DNA from: Bacteroidales bacterium
GTDB lineage: Bacteria > Bacteroidota > Bacteroidia > Bacteroidales > UBA6680
Assembly: GCA_025210735.1 (NCBI GenBank)
Contig: JAOARD010000011.1
Coordinates: 62,001-126,000 of the forward strand
Reading direction: 5' to 3'
DNA: 64,000 nucleotides
Shown: positions 10,688 to 18,450 of the stretch, piece after piece
How positions within the stretch are numbered: the stretch's first letter is position 1
Layout of the letters: each line of letters opens with the position of its first letter
Made by a program: the position numbers and the translations under genes
Notes under the pieces: model-generated
Told to the model about the DNA's origin: nothing
Databases searched by the model: none
What the model saw: only the letters and a program-made list of their open reading frames with translations

Positions 10688-11224
10688 ATGATGAGACAAT
10701 CCATTAGCTTTATAATATTAGTCTTGACTTTGATAAGTTGTAATCAAGAAGAGAATAAAAAGAATAATATAGAGGAAGAGAAAAGAGAACTTGTAGGATC
10801 AATGGATACCGTTCCGAAAGTTACAGGAATTGGAGGAATATTTTTTAAATCGAGTAGTCCTCAAAAAATGAAAGAATGGTATCGGGATAACTTAGGTCTT
10901 GCAGTTGATGATTATGGTTCTCCGTTTGAATTTAGGAATGCAAATAGCCCTGAAGAAGTTAATTATTTAAATTGGGATGTCTTTCAGGATTCTACAGATT
11001 ATTTTGCCCCTTCAGAAAAAGAATTTATGATAAACTATAGGGTACAGAATATCGAAGGATTAGTACGAAAATTAAAAAGTAATGGAGTCAGAATTTTAGA
11101 TGAAATTGCAACATATGACTATGGTAAATTTGTACACATATTGGATTCTGATGGAAATAAAATTGAATTATGGGAACCTGTTGACAGTGTTCTCACGAAA
11201 ATGGGAAGGCAAACAACAAAATAA
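10688..11224 (+). CDS. VOC (glyoxalase/bleomycin-resistance) superfamily lipoprotein
   Basis: 178 residues starting MM (ATG at 10688 or 10691). Residues 1-19 are a lipoprotein signal with lipobox LISC, then an Asn/Glu/Lys-rich linker. From about residue 38 one VOC half-module follows: GIGGIFFKS, KEWYRDNLGL, a central YLNWDVF, and the closing VHILDSDGNKIELWEP, whose Glu is the usual metal ligand. A lipid-anchored VOC protein is unusual because most are cytosolic. The substrate cannot be read from the sequence. It ends 45 bases before the sigma factor gene, so co-transcription is possible. Confidence 0.5.
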   Translation: MMRQSISFIILVLTLISCNQEENKKNNIEEEKRELVGSMDTVPKVTGIGGIFFKSSSPQKMKEWYRDNLGLAVDDYGSPFEFRNANSPEEVNYLNWDVFQDSTDYFAPSEKEFMINYRVQNIEGLVRKLKSNGVRILDEIATYDYGKFVHILDSDGNKIELWEPVDSVLTKMGRQTTK

Positions 11225-11269
11225 AACAGACCACAAAACAATGCGTAGCTATTAGATAGATAATTTGTA

Positions 11270-11974
11270 ATGACTATTCCAAACATAACATCTGAAATAG
11301 ATATCCATCAGCTTGTAAACAGATACGGAGCTAAGGTATCTGCGCTTGCTCATAGAATGATAATTGACAAAGATAAGGCTCAGGATGCGGCACAAGAGGT
11401 GTGGTATCAGGTATTAAAAAGTATCGACTCTTTTGCCGGCAGATCTGATATATCAACATGGTTATATACAATTGCACGACGTACTATTCTGAGATATTCG
11501 GCTGATGAACGCATTATAAGTTACAGGCAATATAATGAACACTTTAACAGAGAACCCATTGACTATACCGGAGATGAGAGCAATAGGAAACAGTGGGCTA
11601 AAGAGCAGTGCGATTACTGTTTAACAGCCTTTTGCCATTGTCTTACAAATAGTGCGCGTTTAATATTTGTATTCAGAACCCTTATTGGTTTAGATTATAA
11701 TCAGGTTGCTGAGATTATGGAGATGAACGATGAGGCTGTACGCAAGGTTTCTTCACGCTCAGTAACAAAGGTTAAACACTTTATGAAACGCGACTGCTTT
11801 CTGTATAATGAGAATGGGCGTTGCAGATGCCGTATGCGTAAACATATTGTAGATGTAGATCTTAAAAGAGAGTATAAGGTGTTGTCTGATGCTGTTGATA
11901 TGATAAAGATATTTCAGGAGTCAGAGAAGGTGCTTCCGAGAAAAAACTACTGGCTCGAATTTATTTCAGGTTAA
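11270..11974 (+). CDS. Sigma-70 family RNA polymerase sigma factor with C-terminal Cys motif
   Basis: 234 residues. Region 2 is clear (ALAHRMIIDKDKAQDAAQEVWYQVLKSI, then FAGRSDISTWLYTIARRTI), followed by region 4 (ARLIFVFRTLIGLDYNQVAEIMEMNDEAVRKVSSRSVTKVKHFM). After region 4 comes a C-terminal extension with the motif C-x8-C-x-C (CFLYNENGRCRC), known from a variant sigma family of anaerobes, and there is a further cluster CDYCLTAFCHC before region 4. These cysteines could bind metal or sense redox, which is inference. No anti-sigma gene is adjacent. The DUF3795 gene follows by 53 bases and the ArsP permease comes next. Confidence 0.5.
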   Translation: MTIPNITSEIDIHQLVNRYGAKVSALAHRMIIDKDKAQDAAQEVWYQVLKSIDSFAGRSDISTWLYTIARRTILRYSADERIISYRQYNEHFNREPIDYTGDESNRKQWAKEQCDYCLTAFCHCLTNSARLIFVFRTLIGLDYNQVAEIMEMNDEAVRKVSSRSVTKVKHFMKRDCFLYNENGRCRCRMRKHIVDVDLKREYKVLSDAVDMIKIFQESEKVLPRKNYWLEFISG

Positions 11975-12027
11975 GATGTCACATAACCAGAATCCTCTCC
12001 ACTAAATAGGTATAAACTTATTTTATT

Positions 12028-12468
12028 ATGGAGAAGATAGATTATAAAAAACTTACTGCACCATGCGGAAGAGACTGTTTTAACTGTCCGTTTTACATTG
12101 CTTTAAATGATAAAAACTACAGACAACAACTGGCAGAGCGTTACCATTTACCCGAAGATAAAGTTGTTTGCAAAGGATGCCGTAGTATAAAAGGAGAGTG
12201 TAATATACTTGAGATATTAGGCTATAATAAACACTGTGCAATATACAAGTGTGCCTCAGATAATAGTGTCGTGTTCTGTAGCGATTGTAATGATTTTCCG
12301 TGTAACAGATTACATCCTTTGGCAGACGGAGCAACCAGATTTCCACATAATCTTAAGGTATATAACCTATGTATGATTAAGAAGATGGGTTTAGAGAAGT
12401 GGGCAGAGGAACAGGCTGAAAAATCTTTTAACAGATACTATAATGATAAGCTGAATAGCTGTTTTTGA
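12028..12468 (+). CDS. DUF3795 cysteine-rich protein
   Basis: 146 residues, matching DUF3795: it opens with APCGRDCFNCPFYIA, then VCKGCRSIKGEC, CAIYKCA and VVFCSDCNDFPCNRL. At least a dozen cysteines occur in CxxC-like pairs, suggesting Zn or Fe-S binding. The protein is cytosolic with no signal peptide. The biochemical role of the family is not established. It sits between a Cys-bearing sigma factor and a metalloid-type permease, so a shared metal or redox theme is possible but unproven. Confidence 0.5.
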   Translation: MEKIDYKKLTAPCGRDCFNCPFYIALNDKNYRQQLAERYHLPEDKVVCKGCRSIKGECNILEILGYNKHCAIYKCASDNSVVFCSDCNDFPCNRLHPLADGATRFPHNLKVYNLCMIKKMGLEKWAEEQAEKSFNRYYNDKLNSCF

Positions 12469-12550
12469 GCCGTATAGTACATGTTACACATAGTATAAGC
12501 GACACTCTTTTTTGGTGCACATATAAAATTTGGTAACCATATGTGTCTTT

Positions 12551-12593
12551 TTAAACTGTTTTGCGTCTTCATACCAAAAGCAAAACAGTTTAA
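12551..12593 (+). promoter_or_regulatory. Perfect 14-bp inverted repeat just upstream of the ArsP permease
   Basis: TTAAACTGTTTTGC (12551-12564) is the exact inverse complement of GCAAAACAGTTTAA (12580-12593), with a 15-nt loop, ending 11 bases before the permease ATG. There is no U tract after it, so it is a poor terminator. A hairpin controlling translation or an operator are the two readings. Confidence 0.5.
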
Positions 12594-12604
12594 TAATATA
12601 AATT

Positions 12605-13585
12605 ATGCAAGAGGGGTTAATAAACTTAATCAGAGATTTCTTTTATGGTTTTATGGGTGTTAGCGAAACTCCATTTTATCAGGGATTAACCATGACCATA
12701 GGAAACTTTATTTTTATTACAATTGAGTTGTTTATACTGTTTATAGCTATTACTGCTATTATAGAGTATATAATGATTCATGTAAATCAGAACAAACTAC
12801 AAAAGTTGTTTCAGGGCAGAGGTGTTATCGGGAATATTGCTGCCGCAGTTTTTGGTGCTGTAACACCATTCTGTGCATGCTCTACTATCCCAATGACGGT
12901 AGGATTCCTGAATGCTAAATTACCATTTGGGTCGGTGATGTCGTTTCTAATATCGTCGCCACTTCTGAACCCGATAATTGTTGCCATGCTGGCTGCTACA
13001 GTGGGTGTTAAGAATGCTGCTATCTACTTTGTTCTTGCCTTTGTTCTGTCTGTTGTATTTGGTTTTCTGCTGGAGAAGGCAGGATTTGCCAAGTACGTAA
13101 AAGCAGTGCGTGTTTCTGGTGGGGCAAATGGCGTTAATGATGGTATCGACTCAAGACGTAAGTTCTCAATAGGTAAGAAAATGAGCTTATCGTTAAAGGT
13201 AGGATGGGATTCGTTACGACCAATACTTCCGTATCTGTTTATTGGTGTTGGTATTGGAGCAGCAATATATGGTTATTTGCCAAAGGGTGAGACTATAGCT
13301 AAATATGCCGGCGATGATAATTTCTTTGCTGTACCATTGGCATCGGTTGTAGGAATACCACTGTATATCAGAGCAGAGACAGCTATACCTATAGCAATGT
13401 CGTTAATATCAAAGGGTGTTGGAATGGGTACAGCAATAGCACTTATAATTGGTGGTGCCGGAATGGCAATACCTGAAATGACAATGTTGGCAAAGATATT
13501 TAAGCGTAAATTACTTATATCATTTATAGCTGTTATATTCCTTGTTGCGGTAATATCAGGATATACGTTTAATATAATTATGTAA
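12605..13585 (+). CDS. ArsP/YraQ-type permease (DUF318 family)
   Basis: 326 residues with about eight membrane segments in two inverted halves. The family signature is present: TPFCACSTIPMTVGFL (Cys90 and Cys92) followed by SFLISSPLLNPIIV, and in the second half LASVVGIPLYIRAETAIPIA. ArsP of this family exports trivalent organoarsenicals in Campylobacter; many relatives have unknown cargo, so the substrate here is not assigned. A Lys/Arg-rich cytosolic loop lies between the halves. The start is the first ATG after the inverted repeat. A 49-aa CC-rich ORF follows 19 bases after the stop and is probably co-transcribed. Confidence 0.5.
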   Translation: MQEGLINLIRDFFYGFMGVSETPFYQGLTMTIGNFIFITIELFILFIAITAIIEYIMIHVNQNKLQKLFQGRGVIGNIAAAVFGAVTPFCACSTIPMTVGFLNAKLPFGSVMSFLISSPLLNPIIVAMLAATVGVKNAAIYFVLAFVLSVVFGFLLEKAGFAKYVKAVRVSGGANGVNDGIDSRRKFSIGKKMSLSLKVGWDSLRPILPYLFIGVGIGAAIYGYLPKGETIAKYAGDDNFFAVPLASVVGIPLYIRAETAIPIAMSLISKGVGMGTAIALIIGGAGMAIPEMTMLAKIFKRKLLISFIAVIFLVAVISGYTFNIIM

Positions 13586-13604
13586 TAGTTTAAAACAGTG
13601 TGTT

Positions 13605-13754
13605 ATGGGATTGTTTAAAAAGACAAAAAAGAGTAAAGATTGTTGTAGTATAAAGATAGAAGATGCAAAAGAGTACGGAACAAAGGTTGAATCATCAAAG
13701 TGTTGTACTATAAAGATTGAGGATATTAAAGCAAGTGATGATAAGAGGGTTTAA
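13605..13754 (+). CDS. 49-aa twin-CC repeat peptide, partner of the permease
   Basis: ATG 13605 to TAA 13754, 49 codons. The protein starts MGLFKKTKKSK and then holds two copies of one module: KDCCSIKIEDAKEYG and SKCCTIKIEDIKASD, about 20 residues apart. Adjacent Cys pairs in a Lys-rich, otherwise soluble peptide suggest soft-metal or As(III) binding. It is 19 bases behind the ArsP-type permease and followed by a terminator, so the two form one unit. A chance ORF is unlikely given the internal repeat and context. The proposed job as a metal(loid) donor or sensor for the permease is inference. Confidence 0.5.
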   Translation: MGLFKKTKKSKDCCSIKIEDAKEYGTKVESSKCCTIKIEDIKASDDKRV

Positions 13755-13782
13755 TATCAGAGATTTAATTTGTTGTTAACTT

Positions 13783-13813
13783 AAGGGGAGGCTGAAAACG
13801 GTCTCCCTTTTTT
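13783..13813 (+). terminator. Terminator of the permease/CC-peptide unit
   Basis: AAGGGGAG pairs with CTCCCTTT (one G-T pair) across a short loop, followed by TTTTTTG. Confidence 0.5.
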
Positions 13814-13879
13814 GTTTATGAATAGTTATAACATGTATAAATTATATATCTTCGGCATCTGAACTATTTAGAACATCTT

Positions 13880-14668
13880 ATGATAATTGATAAAGCCGAT
13901 TTTAGTGCCTATGTTGATGAGGTTATAGAGCCTAAATTAAAAGAGTTTTCAAAAGATAAAGCCAAAATAATTGATCTGGGAAAGAAGTATAAGATAGGAT
14001 ACATAATTATGATTATCTTTTGTTATCTATATGGTTGTCATAAGATATTTTTGGAGATAGGAGGAGATGATTATCTTCTTTACGGCTCTCTGGCAATTCC
14101 TGTTGGGGCAATATTTATAGAGATAATACGAACAAAACCACCTGCATTTGCTCCTCTGGGAATACGAAAAAAGGGAAAGAGAAGATATAAATATGAGATT
14201 GTAAGAGAGTCTATTTACGATATTGATAATAGATTTGTGTATAAGCCTCTGTTTAAAACTAGTAGAAAACAGATTGTTAATAGTGGTCTGTTTAAATCAT
14301 TTGAAAGATATACAGAGGATGATGGAATAATTCTGGATGGAGCAGATTATAAGATACGTATATCAGAATTACATCTTAAGAGTATGTTTAAAAAAGTTTT
14401 TGATGGAATTTTTATACGTATTATATTCAGAAATAAGGCAGAAGAGTCTGTTATAAAATCATATCTGGATGAGGTTTTAGATCATTATGGTGATAACTTA
14501 ATTGTAAACTACAGCTTAACTAATATTAATATAGGAGTTCCGATAGAGTCAGTGTTTCTTGAGATGGATATGACTTCAGAATTAGATGCTAATTTGATTA
14601 AAGACCTTGGATTAATTGTTGATATACTATCTGTAGCTCATAATATTCAGCAATGTACGAAATCATGA
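13880..14668 (+). CDS. DUF3137-like membrane protein
   Basis: 262 residues. A pair of membrane segments lies near residues 38-85 (IGYIIMIIFCYLYG and YLLYGSLAIPVGAIFIEII). The cytosolic part has the layout of DUF3137 proteins: 'IVNSGLFKSFERYTEDDGIILDGADYKIRISELHL' followed by 'VFDGIFIRIIF', corresponding to the family's SGLF / G-x-x-Y / SEL / F-x-G pattern. The match is by pattern only and is moderate. No enzymatic residues were seen. The gene is isolated: a terminator precedes it and a regulatory region follows. Function unknown. Confidence 0.5.
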   Translation: MIIDKADFSAYVDEVIEPKLKEFSKDKAKIIDLGKKYKIGYIIMIIFCYLYGCHKIFLEIGGDDYLLYGSLAIPVGAIFIEIIRTKPPAFAPLGIRKKGKRRYKYEIVRESIYDIDNRFVYKPLFKTSRKQIVNSGLFKSFERYTEDDGIILDGADYKIRISELHLKSMFKKVFDGIFIRIIFRNKAEESVIKSYLDEVLDHYGDNLIVNYSLTNINIGVPIESVFLEMDMTSELDANLIKDLGLIVDILSVAHNIQQCTKS

Positions 14669-14699
14669 TTATACTTATATAGTTAAATTAAGAGGCTTA

Positions 14700-14758
14700 A
14701 ATTTATAACATATTTGCCTAAATGTATAACATTTAATTTAAGCAGAGTATTATTTTTA
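14700..14758 (+). promoter_or_regulatory. Putative AraC-type operator and -7 box of the EamA gene
   Basis: Two direct half-sites, AATTTATA at 14700 and AATGTATA at 14721, are exactly 21 bases apart (context AAATxTATAACAT in both). TATTTTTA at 14751-14758 fits TAnnTTTG except its last base and starts 30 bases after the second half-site. No TTTG -33 box is present, as expected for an activator-dependent promoter. The same geometry recurs at 16654-16712. Confidence 0.5.
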
Positions 14759-14789
14759 CCTGCTTAAATGTGCGTTAATCTACAAGTAA

Positions 14790-15698
14790 ATGAGCTTCTT
14801 AACAGGTAACAGAAATATTATCGGCTATATCTGTGCGCTTTTGGCTACTGCCTTATGGGCTGGTAATTTTGTTATAGCAAGAGGTGTATCAGATTCTGTT
14901 CCGCCTGTTACTCTGGCTTTTTTAAGGTGGAGTGTTGCGGTATTGGTTTTTACTCCGTTTGCTCTTCGTGGTACAATTAGAGATTTTAATATTGTTAAAA
15001 AAAACTTTGTTTATCTGCTTATTGTGTCGTTGCTTGGCGTAACCATGTTTAATACCATAGTGTATTATGCTGCCCGCACAACTACTGCGCTTAACTTGTC
15101 GCTGATATCAATAACATTTCCTGTGTTTGTACTGATTATATCTCGTTTTGTTCTGAATGAGAGAATTACAGTGGTAAAGATAACAGGACTGATAGTTGTT
15201 TTAACGGGTGTTGTAGGCATAATAACAAAAGGTTCTGTAAAGCTGTTAATGAGTTTTACCTTTCAACCCGGCGATTTGTGGATGTTACTTGCAGCTATAA
15301 TATTTGCTGTGTATAGTACACTACTCAGACGAAAACCTAAGGATATAAACATATTTTTACTCCAATACTCAACATTTGTAACAGGCCTTATAGCACTTAT
15401 CCCGCTCTATATATATGAGTTTTTTACAACTCCGGCTATAGAGTATACCACAACAGTAGTACTGTCAGTAGTATACGTGGGGGTATTTGCATCGCTTATT
15501 GCTTTTATTTTATGGAACAGTGCGGTACAGTATATAGGTCCCTCAAAATCGGGCATGGTATATTATACACTACCACTGTTCAGCGGATTACTTGCATGGG
15601 CTGTTCTTAATGAGGGAGTAGGATTAACACACTTTGTAAGCGGAGTTTTAATTATAACAGGAATAATAATAAGTAACTTAAAGAAACAGAAACAATAA
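14790..15698 (+). CDS. EamA-family (drug/metabolite transporter) exporter
   Basis: 302 residues with ten predicted membrane helices in two EamA repeats: the first from IIGYICALLATALWAGNFVIARGV, the second from PGDLWMLLAAIIFAVYSTLLRR. The proteins of this superfamily export amino acids, nucleobases, toxins or other small metabolites across the inner membrane; cargo cannot be read here. The 21-bp-spaced direct repeat upstream and the AraC-type gene 53 bases downstream imply that expression is induced by that regulator and that the two genes are co-transcribed. Confidence 0.5.
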   Translation: MSFLTGNRNIIGYICALLATALWAGNFVIARGVSDSVPPVTLAFLRWSVAVLVFTPFALRGTIRDFNIVKKNFVYLLIVSLLGVTMFNTIVYYAARTTTALNLSLISITFPVFVLIISRFVLNERITVVKITGLIVVLTGVVGIITKGSVKLLMSFTFQPGDLWMLLAAIIFAVYSTLLRRKPKDINIFLLQYSTFVTGLIALIPLYIYEFFTTPAIEYTTTVVLSVVYVGVFASLIAFILWNSAVQYIGPSKSGMVYYTLPLFSGLLAWAVLNEGVGLTHFVSGVLIITGIIISNLKKQKQ

Positions 15699-15751
15699 CT
15701 TATATACTATAAACCCACAACAACAGACACACACCAACAAATTATAGTATT

Positions 15752-16648
15752 ATGATTCATTTTAAAGAGATTTCAGAGTATCTGGAATATATAAATCTGC
15801 CACAGAATAAGTTGTCTGATATATATATTCTCGATATGAAATCAGACATTGTAAAGGAGGTAAAGAAGTCGTCGGATAAGATAACATTTGATTTCTACAT
15901 TATAGGCTTAAACTATATTGAAAAGGGCGATATCAGATATGGCAGATCTGAATACAATTACAGTTCAGGCGACCTTAACATGATTGCACCCGGACAGATA
16001 TTTGAGTGGAATAATGTTGAACTTAAACCGGAAGGCTACATCTTTCTTTTTCATAAAAGATTGCTTGAAGGAAGCTGTATAGCAGATAGTATTAATAATT
16101 ATAATGCTTTATCCTATCCGGTAAACCATCCGTTGCAGATATCAAAGGTTGAGAAAGATGTTTTACTCAGTTTAATGAGTAATATATACAAGGAGTATGA
16201 GAACTCAGATGAGATTATGAGTTTTGATATATGTGTATCATATATAAAGCTGCTTCTTAACTATTCGCAAAGGATATACGATAAGCAATATAAAGGAGCC
16301 GTTACGGTAAGAAAAAAATTGTCTGCAACTATAAAAAACTACTTAGCAGATTGTGTTGAAGCCGGAATTTTAGAACGCGAAGGAATACCTAATATTGATG
16401 TTATTGCCGACAGACTTAAACTCATGAAGACCAATCTTAAGAGGGGAATAAAAGAGGAGACAGGATTATCGTTACAGAAATTTATTAATCATACTGTTAT
16501 TGATGAGTCTAAAAATCTGTTATTAAAACCTGAATTAACAGTATCTGAGGTGGCATTCAGAATGGGTTTTCAGTATACTCAGTACTACTCAAAACTGTTT
16601 AAGCAGGTTGAGGGGATAACACCAAAGCAGTTCAGAAATATAAGGTAG
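15752..16648 (+). CDS. AraC-family transcriptional regulator
   Basis: 298 residues. The N-terminal ~150 residues look like a cupin-type sensor (FDFYIIGLNYIEKGDIRYGR, then SSGDLNMIAPGQIFEW). The C-terminal ~95 residues are the double helix-turn-helix of AraC/XylS proteins: IDVIADRLKLMKTNLKRGIKE for the first, and VSEVAFRMGFQYTQYYSKLF with EGITPKQFR for the second. It probably binds the matching direct repeats found upstream of the EamA gene and directly downstream of this gene. Effector unknown. It likely shares the EamA transcript, which would make it autoregulated. Confidence 0.5.
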   Translation: MIHFKEISEYLEYINLPQNKLSDIYILDMKSDIVKEVKKSSDKITFDFYIIGLNYIEKGDIRYGRSEYNYSSGDLNMIAPGQIFEWNNVELKPEGYIFLFHKRLLEGSCIADSINNYNALSYPVNHPLQISKVEKDVLLSLMSNIYKEYENSDEIMSFDICVSYIKLLLNYSQRIYDKQYKGAVTVRKKLSATIKNYLADCVEAGILEREGIPNIDVIADRLKLMKTNLKRGIKEETGLSLQKFINHTVIDESKNLLLKPELTVSEVAFRMGFQYTQYYSKLFKQVEGITPKQFRNIR

Positions 16649-16653
16649 AACAA

Positions 16654-16712
16654 AATGTATACAAGTTATACTGTAATGTATAAATCTGAGCGTGAGTAAG
16701 CACCTATATTTG
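16654..16712 (+). promoter_or_regulatory. Second putative AraC-type operator with -7 box TATATTTG
   Basis: AATGTATA at 16654 and again at 16675 (21 bases apart); TATATTTG at 16705-16712 begins 30 bases after the second half-site. Both distances equal those at the EamA promoter. No recognisable -33 box. It drives the lipoprotein gene at 16774. Confidence 0.5.
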
Positions 16713-16773
16713 CTCTGTACATATTATATTATACAGCATGTAGCTGTTGTTTTACATTTTAAAGGAATTTACA

Positions 16774-17898
16774 ATGAGATTTTATTTTATCATTATTGCT
16801 GCATTGTTATGTGGTACGCTTGTTAGCTGTACAAAAGACGATGCTGCAAACAAGGAGAGCGAAGGTTATTTGAATTTAGGAACAATTAGTTCTGCAGTAA
16901 AAAGAGCAGTTGCCGATGCTGATTATAAATTGTCAGATGCAACCAAAGTAACATTAACAATAAGCCAAAACGGGAAAACAGTTGATGGTTTTAACCTTAA
17001 AGAGGTTAAGGTTGTTAACTGGGGTAGTTCAAACTTCTCTACGGAGGATGTGAAGCTTAAGACAGGAAGCGGATATAAACTTGAGCACTTCTCGTTACAG
17101 GATAAGGATAACAAAACAATTTTTGCAGCTCCGGTAAAGGGCTCTGTATTGGCACCTAAAGTAAAAACACCTCTTGCAATAGATTTTAGTATACAGAAAG
17201 ATAAAAGAACAGAGGTAGTTGTAGAGGTATTGAGTACAAAAAACAGTACACCTGCCGATTTTGGTTACGCATACTTTATTATAACTACACCTGGTAACAA
17301 AACCAGATTAATAAAGAAGATCACATACCTGTACAGAGAGGGTGTGCCTAAGCTTACGTTCAGATATGACTATACATATAAAACCGGAGATGTTCTTGAT
17401 TTCTTTACAAGAAATGATCGTGATAAGTTTGTTTGTGAATATAATGCAGATGGCAAGTTAGTAGCAGAGGTACTTAACCCTAACCTTAAGAATGTTTATG
17501 TGTATGATAGCGAGGGAAGAGTAAAGGAGTATATAAGAGGTGTTAAATCTTCAGGATTGTTCTACAATAAACACGTTTATAAGTACGACGGTGCCGGAAG
17601 AGTGGCTGAGGAGAATATATATAATACATATACAGATGGTAAGCTAAGACATCTTAGAAGGATAAAGTACGTTTATAATCCTTTCAACAGAAAAGATTAC
17701 CATAAGGTTATTGCAGAGCCTGATGATAAAGGAGGTTTTGTTAATAAATTATGGGTAGATGTTACACTTGATGAGAAGAAAGAGAAGGTAGTTAAAGAGG
17801 TTAAATATTTCTGGGACTCAGATGAGAGATCTGATAAACCAACATACGATGAGACCAGAAGAATTAGCCGTATCGAATATACATATCAAAAATATTAA
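16774..17898 (+). CDS. Lipoprotein with fimbrial-like N domain and YD-type repeats
   Basis: The start is taken at ATG 16774 (MRFYFIIIAALL), since the longer frame begins at a TTG at 16747 and adds a non-signal segment. The lipobox is LVSC. Residues ~25-170 resemble the DUF4493-like or fimbrillin-like sandwich of Bacteroidales lipoproteins (YLNLGTISSAV, LTISQNGKTVDGF, LKTGSGYKLEHF); this is a weak assignment. The C-terminal half carries YD/RHS-like strands: CEYNADGKLVAEVL, YVYDSEGRVKEY, HVYKYDGAGRVAEE, IEYTYQKY. A surface or periplasmic binding role is possible. It appears to be a target of the neighbouring AraC regulator. Confidence 0.5.
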   Translation: MRFYFIIIAALLCGTLVSCTKDDAANKESEGYLNLGTISSAVKRAVADADYKLSDATKVTLTISQNGKTVDGFNLKEVKVVNWGSSNFSTEDVKLKTGSGYKLEHFSLQDKDNKTIFAAPVKGSVLAPKVKTPLAIDFSIQKDKRTEVVVEVLSTKNSTPADFGYAYFIITTPGNKTRLIKKITYLYREGVPKLTFRYDYTYKTGDVLDFFTRNDRDKFVCEYNADGKLVAEVLNPNLKNVYVYDSEGRVKEYIRGVKSSGLFYNKHVYKYDGAGRVAEENIYNTYTDGKLRHLRRIKYVYNPFNRKDYHKVIAEPDDKGGFVNKLWVDVTLDEKKEKVVKEVKYFWDSDERSDKPTYDETRRISRIEYTYQKY

Positions 17899-17953
17899 CA
17901 ATAGTGCGTCTTCATGTTTTAACGTAATATTATAAGGTTAGAGCATAAGTAAA

Positions 17954-18002
17954 ACTTTGCCCCTGACAGGTTTATTCGCTGTCAGGAGGCAAAGTATCTT
18001 TT
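17954..18002 (+). terminator. Long hairpin terminator after the lipoprotein
   Basis: ACTTTGCC and CTGACAG on the left pair with CTGTCAG and GGCAAAGT on the right, separated only by small bulges, then ATCTTTT. It is preceded at 17904 by a 20-base word that recurs at 18250. Confidence 0.5.
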
Positions 18003-18017
18003 AATAATCAATGCATT

Positions 18018-18191
18018 ATGAAAAAGAGACTGATTGTTACATGTATAATTACTCTGTTGGTAGTAACAGCTGTCTGTTGTTTCTCATTTAAGGAGTTTTC
18101 AACAACAGTATATCGTCATCTGATAAGTGAACTGCACAGTAGTATATTATCTGAGGTGATTACAGTTAATCCGTTTAAATATTATTTCTGA
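18018..18191 (+). CDS. 57-aa small membrane or exported peptide, hypothetical
   Basis: ATG 18018 to TGA 18191. It starts MKKRLIVTCIITLLVVTAVCC, a basic N terminus followed by a ~17-residue hydrophobic stretch, then a short polar tail ending NPFKYYF. It could be a signal-anchored peptide or a lipoprotein remnant (no canonical lipobox). It lies between two hairpins that share a leader word. No homologue is recognised. Moderate-to-low confidence that it is translated. Confidence 0.5.
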   Translation: MKKRLIVTCIITLLVVTAVCCFSFKEFSTTVYRHLISELHSSILSEVITVNPFKYYF

Positions 18192-18289
18192 GCAAGTTTA
18201 TAGATACTTTGCTATGGGTTCTCATTTTTTTAGCAAAGATTGGTTGTGAGTGCGTTTCATGTTTTAACTGTAGTTAATAGTTAGGGCAA

Positions 18290-18326
18290 AGCCTGTGCTT
18301 AAGTTGTTAAAAACTTAGTGCAGGCT
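18290..18326 (+). terminator. Hairpin after the 57-aa ORF
   Basis: AGCCTG and TAAGTT on the left pair with AACTTA and CAGGCT on the right. It has no long T tract, so termination is uncertain; it may simply stabilise the 3' end. Confidence 0.5.
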
Positions 18327-18450
18327 ATCTTAAACTTCTGTTTCTGTAAGATATTTTACACACTGTATAACAAAAACCATAACAACAAATTATTAACCTG
18401 ATACTGTTCTTATTTTAAATTATACAGAACAGTTAAAAACCATTACCAAA

